Source: Methanobacterium sp. UBA8 (lineage in GTDB: Archaea; Methanobacteriota; Methanobacteria; Methanobacteriales; Methanobacteriaceae). Taken from it: 5,664 nt of DNA. The notes beneath the pieces were generated by a model, which saw only the letters and a program-made list of their open reading frames with translations, made no database searches and was not told where the DNA came from. A program made the translations under genes and the position numbers. Positions within the stretch are counted from its first letter, which is position 1; every line of letters starts with the position of its first letter. The stretch is taken from contig DADN01000201.1 in assembly GCA_002509665.1 (NCBI GenBank), positions 11,756-17,419 of the forward strand, given 5' to 3'. This document shows positions 1-5,637 of this stretch, in pieces.

Positions 1-64
1 TGAGAATTAAAGCGGTATTTCCTTTATCTTTATTTGGGCTCGAATTAATTGCTAACACGTTCAT
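1..64 (-). CDS. Flavodoxin-fold NAD(P)H-dependent reductase / iron-sulfur flavoprotein family, N-terminus only (runs off left edge)
   Basis: Only the first 21 codons lie in the window; they read MNVLAINSSPNKDKGNTALIL. This matches the usual start of NADPH-dependent FMN reductases and archaeal iron-sulfur flavoproteins (family pattern roughly MKVLxINGSPRKxGNTxxLL): a hydrophobic first beta strand (residues 2-6), then the Ser/Asn/Thr-rich loop that binds the FMN phosphate (residues 7-18). The ATG at 62-64 is preceded by a strong Shine-Dalgarno AAAAGGTGAT at 68-77, which fixes the start. The gene lies 96 nt downstream of the amidohydrolase on the same strand, so it may be the last gene of the operon or have its own promoter. 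A role in reducing quinones, nitro-compounds or other electrophiles is inferred from the family. Whether the CX2CX2C-type cluster motif of iron-sulfur flavoproteins follows cannot be seen. Confidence 0.8.
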   Translation of the reverse strand, partial: MNVLAINSSPNKDKGNTALIL

Positions 65-148
65 AATATCACCTTTTAAGCAAATTTAAATGTATTCAAC
101 TCAAATCCATATTAATTTCATAATGCTCCAATAAATAAATCCAAAAGA

Positions 149-155
149 GTATAAA
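149..155 (-). promoter_or_regulatory. Weak TATA-like element before the flavodoxin-type gene
   Basis: The minus strand reads ATTTATACTC just after the amidohydrolase stop codon, about 85-90 nt before the ATG of the flavodoxin-type gene. A start site about 25 nt downstream would give a leader of roughly 60 nt. In such AT-rich DNA a match like this is expected by chance, so this is only a suggestion that the left-edge gene could be transcribed on its own. Confidence 0.22.
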
Positions 156-160
156 TTACA

Positions 161-1759
161 TTATACCCTTGAATACACTCTTCTACCTGCTTTCCATGTT
201 TCAGCCACAACAGGAGGATTTTCTGGATCCAAATCTCCTTCAAGAACAACCAAATCAGCGACTAAACCTTTTTTGAGCATGCCTCTTTCTTTTTCAAGTC
301 CGCCGGCATATGCAGCCCCTGCAGTGTACATCTCAAGCCATTTGTCAAAAGATAAAGTCTGGTCAGGGAATAAAACATTTCCACTGTTATCACTCATATT
401 CGCACCCATAATTGAAGATTTGACTGGATCTCTTCCATCCATGAATCCTCCAGGATCGTCACTTGAACCAGCTAGAATAACCCCATTTTGTATCATATCC
501 CTAAATGCAAACCATTTTAGACCTTTAAAAGGTATCTCTTTCAGGCCTTGTGAACCTTCTAAGAAACATGCCTGCACTGCTGAACATCCTCCCATTGATG
601 CCAGGCGCTTAATCTGATCATCACTCATAAGGAACAAATGCTCCAAACGCGGCCTCATTTCAAAGTCGTCTGGAGCTTTAGAAGCTGCATTTTCAAACGA
701 ACCCAAAACAGCTTCTGTAGCTGCATTTCCTATTGAATGAACACATACCCTGAATCCATATTTAGTTGCTTCAATCAATTTATCTTCAAAATCATCCCTT
801 GCTTTACCAAATTCATGGGTTTCGTCTCCAATTTCACCTGCAAATGCCATAAAACCATGTACACCGCCATCAGCGAAAAGTTTTACTGGACCTACACGCA
901 GCCATTCATCGCCAAACCCCGTGCCGGGTTTATCTGTACAATTAAAACCTTGATTATCCAGCATAGCTTCACCATGAGGCATCATAAGCACAGAAACAGG
1001 TAGTCTATCTTCATTATGTAGAAGTTTGTATGCGACTTCTGCTGTGGGAGTAACCCCCGGATCATGAATTGATGTGACACCAAAGGAAAGAAGCTCATTA
1101 GCACGTGCTTCAATGAGATCTGCATATCTTTTGGTATCTATTTCTGTTTTTGATTCCAAAGCTGCTTTAAATAATAAAAATTGAGCATGTTCCATCAATA
1201 ATCCTGTTGGATTTCCATCATTATCTTTAACTATATTCCCAAAGGATGGATCTTGTGTTGATCCGCCAATACCTGCAAGCTCCAAAGCTTTAGAATTTGC
1301 CACACTCTTATGAAAACTATGGTGTATCAATAAAACAGGCCTGTCGAGATTTAGATTATCAATATCTTCTTTGGTGAACTCATCTCCACCCTGTTGCATG
1401 TCCATCCATGGATAAGCAATGATCCATCCATTTCCAGAGTTTTCTTTAGCATAATCAGTGATCATATGGAGTACATCTTCTTTTTTAAGTATACCTCTCA
1501 AATTAATTCCATTAAGTAAAAGACAGCCCCACGATAAATGATTGTGGGCATCGATAAATGCGGGAATTAATGTCCTGCCATTGATATTAATTAATTCAAA
1601 TTCTGCGTATGATTTCAATATATCTTTATCACCCACATCTACAATACGGCCATTTTGAATGACTACAACTTCTGCATCTTTTTCTTCAGGATCCATGGTC
1701 AATATCTGGCCACCAGCAAATACAATAATTTCTTCATTTTCTGTTGAGTTTTTTTTCAA
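161..1759 (-). CDS. YtcJ-type amidohydrolase (amidohydrolase family 3)
   Basis: A 532-residue cytosolic metal-dependent hydrolase of the amidohydrolase superfamily, family 3 (YtcJ / N-substituted formamide deformylase group), which typically cleaves amide, formamide or related C-N bonds. The family's layout is complete: an N-terminal beta-sandwich part (about residues 11-65), a TIM barrel, and a C-terminal strand segment with the usual ADLVVLEGD...AGRRVYS ending (about 501-530). Visible metal and catalytic candidates are the HxH pair H72/H74 in FIDAHNH, K293 in PVKLFADGG (a possible carboxylated bridging lysine), H341 in VCVHSIGN, H374 in RLEH, and D434 in GSSDDP. Length is normal and no key residue appears lost. 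No signal peptide or membrane segment is seen. The start is TTG at 1757-1759: an in-frame stop lies 12 nt upstream, no ATG or GTG is available, and a good SD precedes it. It starts 15 nt after the methyltransferase stop, so the two are almost certainly cotranscribed. The substrate is unknown. Confidence 0.9.
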   Translation of the reverse strand: MKKNSTENEEIIVFAGGQILTMDPEEKDAEVVVIQNGRIVDVGDKDILKSYAEFELININGRTLIPAFIDAHNHLSWGCLLLNGINLRGILKKEDVLHMITDYAKENSGNGWIIAYPWMDMQQGGDEFTKEDIDNLNLDRPVLLIHHSFHKSVANSKALELAGIGGSTQDPSFGNIVKDNDGNPTGLLMEHAQFLLFKAALESKTEIDTKRYADLIEARANELLSFGVTSIHDPGVTPTAEVAYKLLHNEDRLPVSVLMMPHGEAMLDNQGFNCTDKPGTGFGDEWLRVGPVKLFADGGVHGFMAFAGEIGDETHEFGKARDDFEDKLIEATKYGFRVCVHSIGNAATEAVLGSFENAASKAPDDFEMRPRLEHLFLMSDDQIKRLASMGGCSAVQACFLEGSQGLKEIPFKGLKWFAFRDMIQNGVILAGSSDDPGGFMDGRDPVKSSIMGANMSDNSGNVLFPDQTLSFDKWLEMYTAGAAYAGGLEKERGMLKKGLVADLVVLEGDLDPENPPVVAETWKAGRRVYSRV

Positions 1760-1762
1760 AAT

Positions 1763-1770
1763 ATCACCTC
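1763..1770 (-). promoter_or_regulatory. Shine-Dalgarno deciding the TTG start of the amidohydrolase
   Basis: GAGGTGAT stands three bases (ATT) before the TTG start. The flavodoxin-type gene at the left edge has the same arrangement, GGTGAT-ATT-ATG, at 62-73. That parallel supports the TTG call despite the short spacer. The site fills most of the 15 nt gap after the preceding gene, which fits coupled translation. Confidence 0.75.
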
Positions 1771-1774
1771 ATTT

Positions 1775-2653
1775 TCATTCAACCACAGCATATACAAAGG
1801 ACGCCATGTCATTAACTTCCCGGTCAGCATTCTTCCCATAAAAATAAGCTTTTTTGTAGTCCTTACTGTCCATGTTCTTTATTTTATAAAATCCTCTCTC
1901 AGAAAGGAATTTCTCAATTGGTTCATTTATGCTTGATTTTACAGGCTCTCCACGCTGTTTTGCAAACTCATAACCGCTTTTTCCTTTATGAGTATTAGTA
2001 TCTGGCTTGACTCGACCATAATCAAAAACCACAGCATTTTCTTTACTAGAACTGTGTACAATGAACAACAACAAATCATCCACAGCTTCAGGAGGAAGGT
2101 AATATATTAGCCCTTCCATTGCAAACAGTGTTTTCTTTGTTTTGTCATAACCGCTCTCTGCCAACCGTTGTTCAAGCTTTTCAACTTCAAGATCTGCAGG
2201 CACATAAGTAACATGAGCAGGAAAAAAACCAAATATTTCATTTATTTTATCTTTTTTCACTTTTATTGTGTCAGGATGGTCTATTTCAAATACATGAACA
2301 TTTTTCAACTCTTCAATCCTGTAAGCCCTTGTATCATATCCTGCGCCCATTATAACCAGCTGTTCAAGTCCATCCTGGGCAGATAACTTAACAATATCAT
2401 CAAAATATCGTACCCTGGCAACGATTGAATTACTATATCCAGGTAAGCTGCGTTCTACCTGTTCTCGTTGTGCTTTGTATTTTTCAGGATGACATGCCAT
2501 AAACTCCCTCATTTCAGGACTGACAAAATGGACAGCATACGGGTCATAACATATGTGCTCATCTGCAGGCTTTTCTGACTCTTCAGCCCTGATTAATGCA
2601 ACAACTTCCGCCATTTTACTTGGTCCTTTTCTATTTACTTTATTTTCAGTCAT
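1775..2653 (-). CDS. Class I SAM-dependent methyltransferase, TIGR00027 / leucine carboxyl methyltransferase-like (LCM, PF04072)
   Basis: A 292-residue soluble methyltransferase with the hallmark motifs of the TIGR00027/LCM family. These are ARVRYFDD (79-86), the SAM-binding motif I LVIMGAGYDTRAYR (99-112), the acidic strand-2 motif VFEIDHP (121-127) whose E/D should contact the SAM ribose, PADL (152-155), and LFAMEGLIYYLPPEAV (176-191). The founding eukaryotic members methylate the C-terminal leucine carboxylate of PP2A; bacterial and archaeal members mostly act on unknown small molecules or in secondary metabolism, so only the chemistry (SAM methyl transfer, probably to O) can be assigned. 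Length is typical for the family and all motifs are intact. The ATG at 2651-2653 has an ideal SD, GAGGTGA, at 2660-2666. The gene lies 49 nt after the nitroreductase and 15 nt before the amidohydrolase, inside a co-directional block. Confidence 0.9.
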   Translation of the reverse strand: MTENKVNRKGPSKMAEVVALIRAEESEKPADEHICYDPYAVHFVSPEMREFMACHPEKYKAQREQVERSLPGYSNSIVARVRYFDDIVKLSAQDGLEQLVIMGAGYDTRAYRIEELKNVHVFEIDHPDTIKVKKDKINEIFGFFPAHVTYVPADLEVEKLEQRLAESGYDKTKKTLFAMEGLIYYLPPEAVDDLLLFIVHSSSKENAVVFDYGRVKPDTNTHKGKSGYEFAKQRGEPVKSSINEPIEKFLSERGFYKIKNMDSKDYKKAYFYGKNADREVNDMASFVYAVVE

Positions 2654-2702
2654 GTTTTCTCACCTCATTCGATTTTGCAAGTATCTTCAGAGTTTGTTCC
2701 CA

Positions 2703-3620
2703 TCATATCCATGTTATTTCTGGCTTTTCCTTTTCTATCCAATTTTTAAATGTATATTCAGGATATCCAACAGCTAACATTCCATATATAGCGTGATTTT
2801 CAGGAATATCAAGCAACTTTTTTATTTCCGGGAATTTAGACGCTATAATTTCAATGTAACCTAATTCACAGCTACCTAATCCCAGACTACTGCATACCAG
2901 TGAAGCATTTTGCAGGGCAATTACAACATCAATTTTAGGTTCAAAAGGATCATTTGGAGTTTTAGGGGCATGTAAAATTAAAAGAGAAGGTGTGCCCCTT
3001 TGAAGTATGTCATTACCACTTTTTATCCTGCTAAACTGGCGTTCCATGTCTTTTAACTGAGGCCTAGCTGCATTTATCCTTTTTTGAATTTCTTCCGGCA
3101 TTTTCTCAAGTGCATCCTTATTTTTCATCAAAAAGATACTCCTTCCGTAAAATTGAGCAACCATCTTTATTATATTATTTTGTGTTTCTCCGTCCTGTAC
3201 AACTAAATATTCTACCCTATGGGCATTATGGGGGCTTGGTCCCGTATTCGCCCCATCTATAATTAACTCAATTAATTCTTTTTCTACGGATTTACTCTCA
3301 AATGCCCTTATGGAACGTCTTGATCTCAGCAAATATATGGTTTGATCTGAATTAGGATACATAGATGGGTTTATAGGTTTAATCCTGTTTTCTAGGAATT
3401 CTGCATTTACTAATGCCCCTTCTGGACAAACAGCAGCACAATGCCCACATGAAACACAATTTTCTTCCCTATAATTTTTAGGTCGACCATTTATATCCTG
3501 AATTAAAACATCATAAGGGCATACCTTCAGGCAAGTTCCACACGCATTACATAAATCGCCTTTAACACTTATTTTTGCCGTTAAATCCGATTCTAAACTA
3601 TCACTATTTTTTAAAACCAT
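2703..3620 (-). CDS. Ferredoxin-nitroreductase fusion (2x[4Fe-4S] + FMN nitroreductase)
   Basis: A 305-residue protein with an N-terminal bacterial-type ferredoxin domain and a C-terminal nitroreductase domain. The first cluster ligands are C24, C27, C30 with C34 (CNACGTCLKVCP); the second are C55, C58, C61 with C65 (CVSCGHCAAVCP). The nitroreductase fold opens with RRSIRAF (101-107), the usual FMN-phosphate binding start, followed by GANTGPSPHNAHRVEYLVV (123-141) and ending with GMLAVGYPEYTFK (280-292). Electrons probably pass from a low-potential carrier through the clusters to FMN and on to a small molecule; the substrate is unknown. The reading frame extends 23 codons further upstream (to 3689), but that stretch overlaps the 3' end of the ICMT-like gene and looks unlike the family. 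The ATG at 3618-3620 lies 1 nt after that gene's stop, with GGGAG at 3630-3634, and is the better start. The tight junction argues for translational coupling. Confidence 0.9.
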   Translation of the reverse strand: MVLKNSDSLESDLTAKISVKGDLCNACGTCLKVCPYDVLIQDINGRPKNYREENCVSCGHCAAVCPEGALVNAEFLENRIKPINPSMYPNSDQTIYLLRSRRSIRAFESKSVEKELIELIIDGANTGPSPHNAHRVEYLVVQDGETQNNIIKMVAQFYGRSIFLMKNKDALEKMPEEIQKRINAARPQLKDMERQFSRIKSGNDILQRGTPSLLILHAPKTPNDPFEPKIDVVIALQNASLVCSSLGLGSCELGYIEIIASKFPEIKKLLDIPENHAIYGMLAVGYPEYTFKNWIEKEKPEITWI

Positions 3621-3621
3621 T

Positions 3622-4263
3622 TTACCACACTCCCAAAAACAAACGATAACGTACCTGTAAAATATAATCTTTGTAACCTGCAAGTTCATCCCGAAGAGTT
3701 TTATCTTCCAAATTTGTGCGCACTAAAAGAATGATTACTGTAAAAATCGCCGGAATTAAAGCCCAAAATGATCCAAGCATTACTGGTTGAGCAATAGCAC
3801 ATAATATTAACCCAAAATAACCAGGGTGACGAATATAATGATAAGGACCATCTGTAATAACACTGTGATCTCTTTCTTCCTGAATACGAACTACACGTGA
3901 AAAATAATCATTAGAAATTGCGGCCCATGCAAGAACAACATATCCAAATATAACTACAACCATTGCAATTATTTCTATTGACAGTGGAAATGATCCAGAC
4001 CATCCAAAGCGCATATCCAATCCTGCAACAAGCAGAACTGCGAGTCCAACTATATTCATAATACGAACTAAAACAATGTCCCAATTTTTAATTCCATCTT
4101 TTTCCTGAACACGTTCATCTATCAATCCCGAGCTAATTTTCAAAGATATGAAAATAGTACCTACCATATGTATTCCCAAAAGCAACCAGGCCATTATCCA
4201 ATCTAAACGGCCAGATGATACAAAAAGAATCAATGCCATAATAATCACTGGAATTAAGCCCAT
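3622..4263 (-). CDS. ICMT-like integral membrane methyltransferase (isoprenylcysteine carboxyl methyltransferase / PEMT family)
   Basis: At least 213 residues with about five hydrophobic segments (roughly 1-16, 22-42, 67-82, 95-115 and a long hairpin at 148-182). The family signature is clear: DGPYHYIRHPGYFG (138-151, with R145-H146-P147) and the C-terminal partner E186-D187 followed by GYKDY (196-200), which together form the SAM pocket at the membrane-cytosol face. Eukaryotic ICMT methylates prenylcysteine carboxylates; prokaryotic relatives act on varied lipids or small molecules, so the substrate is open. The ATG at 4261-4263 is the conservative start, with only a weak AAAGG before it. 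The frame stays open back to 4329 and encodes a plausible hydrophilic stretch (KKPENDGAHFKGTL), but contains no ATG, GTG or TTG. The strong SD at 4335-4341 also lies far upstream, so the true N-terminus is uncertain. This is the first gene of the four-gene block; its stop is 1 nt from the next ATG. Confidence 0.87.
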   Translation of the reverse strand: MGLIPVIIMALILFVSSGRLDWIMAWLLLGIHMVGTIFISLKISSGLIDERVQEKDGIKNWDIVLVRIMNIVGLAVLLVAGLDMRFGWSGSFPLSIEIIAMVVVIFGYVVLAWAAISNDYFSRVVRIQEERDHSVITDGPYHYIRHPGYFGLILCAIAQPVMLGSFWALIPAIFTVIILLVRTNLEDKTLRDELAGYKDYILQVRYRLFLGVW

Positions 4264-4322
4264 TAATGTGCCTTTAAAATGTGCCCCATCATTTTCTGGC
4301 TTTTTTGTGCTTTGTTTAACAT
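4263..4322 (-). other. Possible 19-codon leader ORF or frameshifted N-terminus of the ICMT-like gene
   Basis: An ATG at 4320-4322 opens a 19-residue ORF (MLNKAQKSQKMMGHILKAH) that stops at TAA 4263-4265, overlapping the ICMT-like ATG in a TAATG junction. It is the nearest ATG to the strong SD GGAGGGG at 4335-4341 (12 nt spacer). After CAA AAA it runs through an A6 tract (4301-4306, T6 on the plus strand). One extra A there would join it to the upstream open frame and give MLNKAQKKPENDGAHFKGTL before the annotated Met, a reasonable N-terminus. So it may be a coupled leader peptide, a slippage site, an indel mutation, or a sequencing error. Confidence 0.35.
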
Positions 4323-4334
4323 TCTTAATTTAAA

Positions 4335-4341
4335 CCCCTCC
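4335..4341 (-). promoter_or_regulatory. Strong Shine-Dalgarno upstream of the ICMT-like gene
   Basis: GGAGGGG is the only strong SD in the leader. It sits 12 nt before the ATG of the 19-codon ORF, 5 nt before an in-frame ATT codon (4327-4329), and more than 70 nt before the conservative ICMT ATG. Its position implies that translation begins near 4320-4330 rather than only at 4263. Confidence 0.55.
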
Positions 4342-4357
4342 ACACCATAAATTCTAA

Positions 4358-4406
4358 AACTATTGGTTCTACTCATGACCAATGGTCGTTACTATAACCA
4401 GTAGTT
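4358..4406. promoter_or_regulatory. Double palindromic operator (two TGGT-N10-ACCA dyads), probable TetR-type binding site
   Basis: Two 18 bp dyads, TGGT-N10-ACCA at 4364-4381 and 4383-4400, lie side by side with one base between them (19 bp repeat distance). The whole 49 bp element is also symmetric about 4382: the outer arms AACTATTGGT (4358-4367) and ACCAGTAGTT (4397-4406) pair at 9 of 10 positions, and the inner arms GACCA/TGGTC (4377-4381/4383-4387) pair perfectly. It starts about 7 bp downstream of the TATA box and covers the predicted transcription start. A protein bound there would block polymerase loading or escape. The size suits two TetR-family dimers, and a tetR-like gene lies directly upstream. 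The symmetry is seen; the binding protein is inferred. Confidence 0.6.
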
Positions 4407-4412
4407 AACAAG

Positions 4413-4422
4413 CTATATAAAA
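4413..4422 (-). promoter_or_regulatory. Archaeal box A (TATA) promoter of the ICMT-nitroreductase-methyltransferase-hydrolase operon
   Basis: The minus strand reads TTTTATATAG, close to the methanogen box A consensus TTTATATA, preceded by CAAAC as a plausible BRE. Transcription should begin about 25 nt downstream, near 4388-4394, inside the palindromic element. This predicts a 5' leader of roughly 65-70 nt to the ATG at 4322, or about 130 nt to the ATG at 4263. It is the clearest promoter in the window. Confidence 0.65.
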
Positions 4423-4515
4423 GTTTGGATTTTGAAAATAAAGATTTAAGAAGGTAAATAATTGATATTCACACACTGTGGAGATAAAAACAAGATTTAA
4501 TACACTAATAGCTCT

Positions 4516-4550
4516 TAAATAAACAATAAAATAAGTTAAAATAAGTATTT
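4516..4550 (-). terminator. T-rich region after the tetR-like gene, probable intrinsic archaeal termination
   Basis: About 25 nt past the tetR-like stop codon the minus strand carries several T clusters (TTATTTTAAC, TTATTTTATTG, TTTATTTAAG). Archaeal intrinsic termination relies on U-rich tracts and needs little or no hairpin. A weak inverted repeat TAAGTA/TACTTA (4542-4547/4567-4572) lies just upstream. The rest of the gap to the promoter (4441-4515) holds another T5 tract (4486-4490) and a short CACA-C-TGTG palindrome at 4472-4480, with no gene. Confidence 0.35.
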
Positions 4551-4574
4551 AATAAGAATAGTTTAGTACTTAGT

Positions 4575-5315
4575 TTAATCAGGATCTTTTATATCATCAG
4601 TTTTAATGTAAAGCTGGCTTATAAAATCATCAAGGTCTTTAGTAAATTTCACATAGTTGACCCCTTGACCTTTGAGTATCATCCTAAAATCAAAGGGTAA
4701 ATTACCTATATTTTCGCAAATTAGAATCTGTATAGCCGCTATTTTTAGAGGATCTACATCCGATCGTATTGTACCTTCCTTTATACCTGATTCTACAGAT
4801 TTACATAAAGTAAAGAAAATTTCCTTACGTAACTTAAAAATTTCTTTTATAGTTTCATTGGCATCGACATTTAAGAAAGTAGATGGAAGATGTATAGAAT
4901 AAAGCATACTCTGCTTCATTATTTCTGAATAATCACTGTGTAGCATATCACTTAAATCAAATCTACCAGATTGAAAGTAATTATAAGCCTGGAAATAGTC
5001 AGCATATACCCTAATAAATTCATTATAAGCCTTTTTGAATGCAACGAGCTTTTCAAGCCCAGTATCCTCTTTTTCAACCTTTTCTTTGATCATTGAATTC
5101 AAAATAGTAACTCCTCGCAAAACTACGGTATAAAAAAGTTCTTCCTTATTATCAAAGTAAATATAAAGAGTGGCTTTACCTAAACCAACTTCTTTAGCAA
5201 TACCATTCATAGAAACATTATCATATCCTTTTGAGAAGAAAAGGGTTTCTGCAGCGTCTAATATATCATTACGCCTTTGCTCTCTTTCCCTTTCCTTCCA
5301 ATTTGAAACTGACAT
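4575..5315 (-). CDS. TetR/AcrR-family transcriptional regulator
   Basis: A 246-residue cytosolic DNA-binding protein with the standard TetR layout. Helix 1 is about residues 11-29 (RRNDILDAAETLFFSKG), followed by the YDNVSMNGIAKEVGLGKATLYIYFDNKEEL segment (31-60). That segment contains the helix-turn-helix, with the recognition helix around G46-F54 (GKATLYIYF), and is very close to the family signature. Residues 65-235 are a helical ligand-binding and dimerisation domain without a recognisable ligand signature, as usual for the family. It most likely represses transcription until a small molecule binds. It is transcribed in the same direction as, and directly upstream of, the methyltransferase operon, whose promoter carries a double palindrome suitable for it; its own TATA box is enclosed by a different dyad. 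The ATG at 5313-5315 follows GGTGA at 5320-5324 with a 4 nt spacer. Length is slightly above the 190-230 usual for the family. Confidence 0.93.
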   Translation of the reverse strand: MSVSNWKEREREQRRNDILDAAETLFFSKGYDNVSMNGIAKEVGLGKATLYIYFDNKEELFYTVVLRGVTILNSMIKEKVEKEDTGLEKLVAFKKAYNEFIRVYADYFQAYNYFQSGRFDLSDMLHSDYSEIMKQSMLYSIHLPSTFLNVDANETIKEIFKLRKEIFFTLCKSVESGIKEGTIRSDVDPLKIAAIQILICENIGNLPFDFRMILKGQGVNYVKFTKDLDDFISQLYIKTDDIKDPD

Positions 5316-5357
5316 TCTCTCACCAAGATATATGTTGTTATTTGTTATCCTAATACT

Positions 5358-5374
5358 TTGACATTTATAGTCAA
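5358..5374 (-). promoter_or_regulatory. Promoter of the tetR-like gene with a dyad enclosing its TATA box
   Basis: The minus strand reads CTATAAATG (5362-5370), a good archaeal TATA element, predicting a start near 5338-5342 and a leader of about 25 nt before the ATG at 5315. The TATA core is exactly enclosed by a perfect dyad TTGAC-N7-GTCAA (5358-5374). A dimer bound there would exclude TBP, so autorepression is plausible. The half-site does not resemble the TGGT/ACCA half-site of the operon operator. Confidence 0.45.
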
Positions 5375-5493
5375 GAGCATAATTAATTAAACCTAAAATT
5401 CTGGAAGCCCCGGTTATAGTTTTAATGGATAAAATTCAATATTTCACAATTTCATTTGTAGATAGTATAAAGATTTTTGCACTTGACTATAAA
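5364..5493. repeat. 12 bp inverted repeat bearing TATA-like cores in both directions
   Basis: TTTATAGTCAAG at 5364-5375 recurs as its exact reverse complement CTTGACTATAAA at 5482-5493, 106 bp apart. The left copy is the tetR-like TATA region facing left; the right copy presents the same TTGACTATAAA core facing right. The right copy could be an outward promoter for a transcript beginning near 5510-5516, or a second binding half-site. No gene is seen downstream of it within the window. Confidence 0.35.
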
Positions 5494-5618
5494 ATCATAT
5501 CTAATATCATGATACACGTTTTATCAATTAAAAATTCAGGTAATAATTAAAAAGAGCAACATAAATAAAATAAAGAGTTTCATCATTATCAATTAAATGA
5601 GATGAAGATTAAATTAAA

Positions 5619-5637
5619 ATGTATTTAAAGAATACAT
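5619..5637. repeat. Small perfect hairpin ATGTATT-TAAAG-AATACAT
   Basis: A 7 bp stem with a 5 nt loop in AT-rich DNA near the right edge. It could be an operator, a transcript end for a gene beyond the window, or chance. The stem is very AT-rich and has no long T tract beside it, so a terminator role is weak. Confidence 0.25.

Noticed and set aside
273..1003. Plus-strand open frames opposite the amidohydrolase
   Set aside because: They lie antisense to a gene with intact family motifs throughout, show no family resemblance, and have no ribosome binding signal.
2168..2796. Plus-strand open frames rich in Phe/Ile/Ser opposite the methyltransferase and nitroreductase genes
   Set aside because: The hydrophobic composition is the expected antisense shadow of Lys/Glu-rich coding sequence; no SD or conserved motif.
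4472..4480. CACA-C-TGTG palindrome upstream of the operon promoter
   Set aside because: Only 4 bp arms, not repeated elsewhere and about 50 bp upstream of the TATA box; too weak to call a binding site.
5412..5420. GGTTATAGT here matches, on the opposite strand, ACTATAACC in the operon operator (4391-4399)
   Set aside because: A single 9-mer without a partner half-site; TGGT-N10-ACCA symmetry is absent, so chance is the simplest explanation.
5425..5550. A 41-codon plus-strand ORF starting MDKIQYFTISF in the tetR upstream region
   Set aside because: No ribosome binding site precedes its ATG, its composition is that of random AT-rich DNA, and it runs across the TATA-like inverted repeat.
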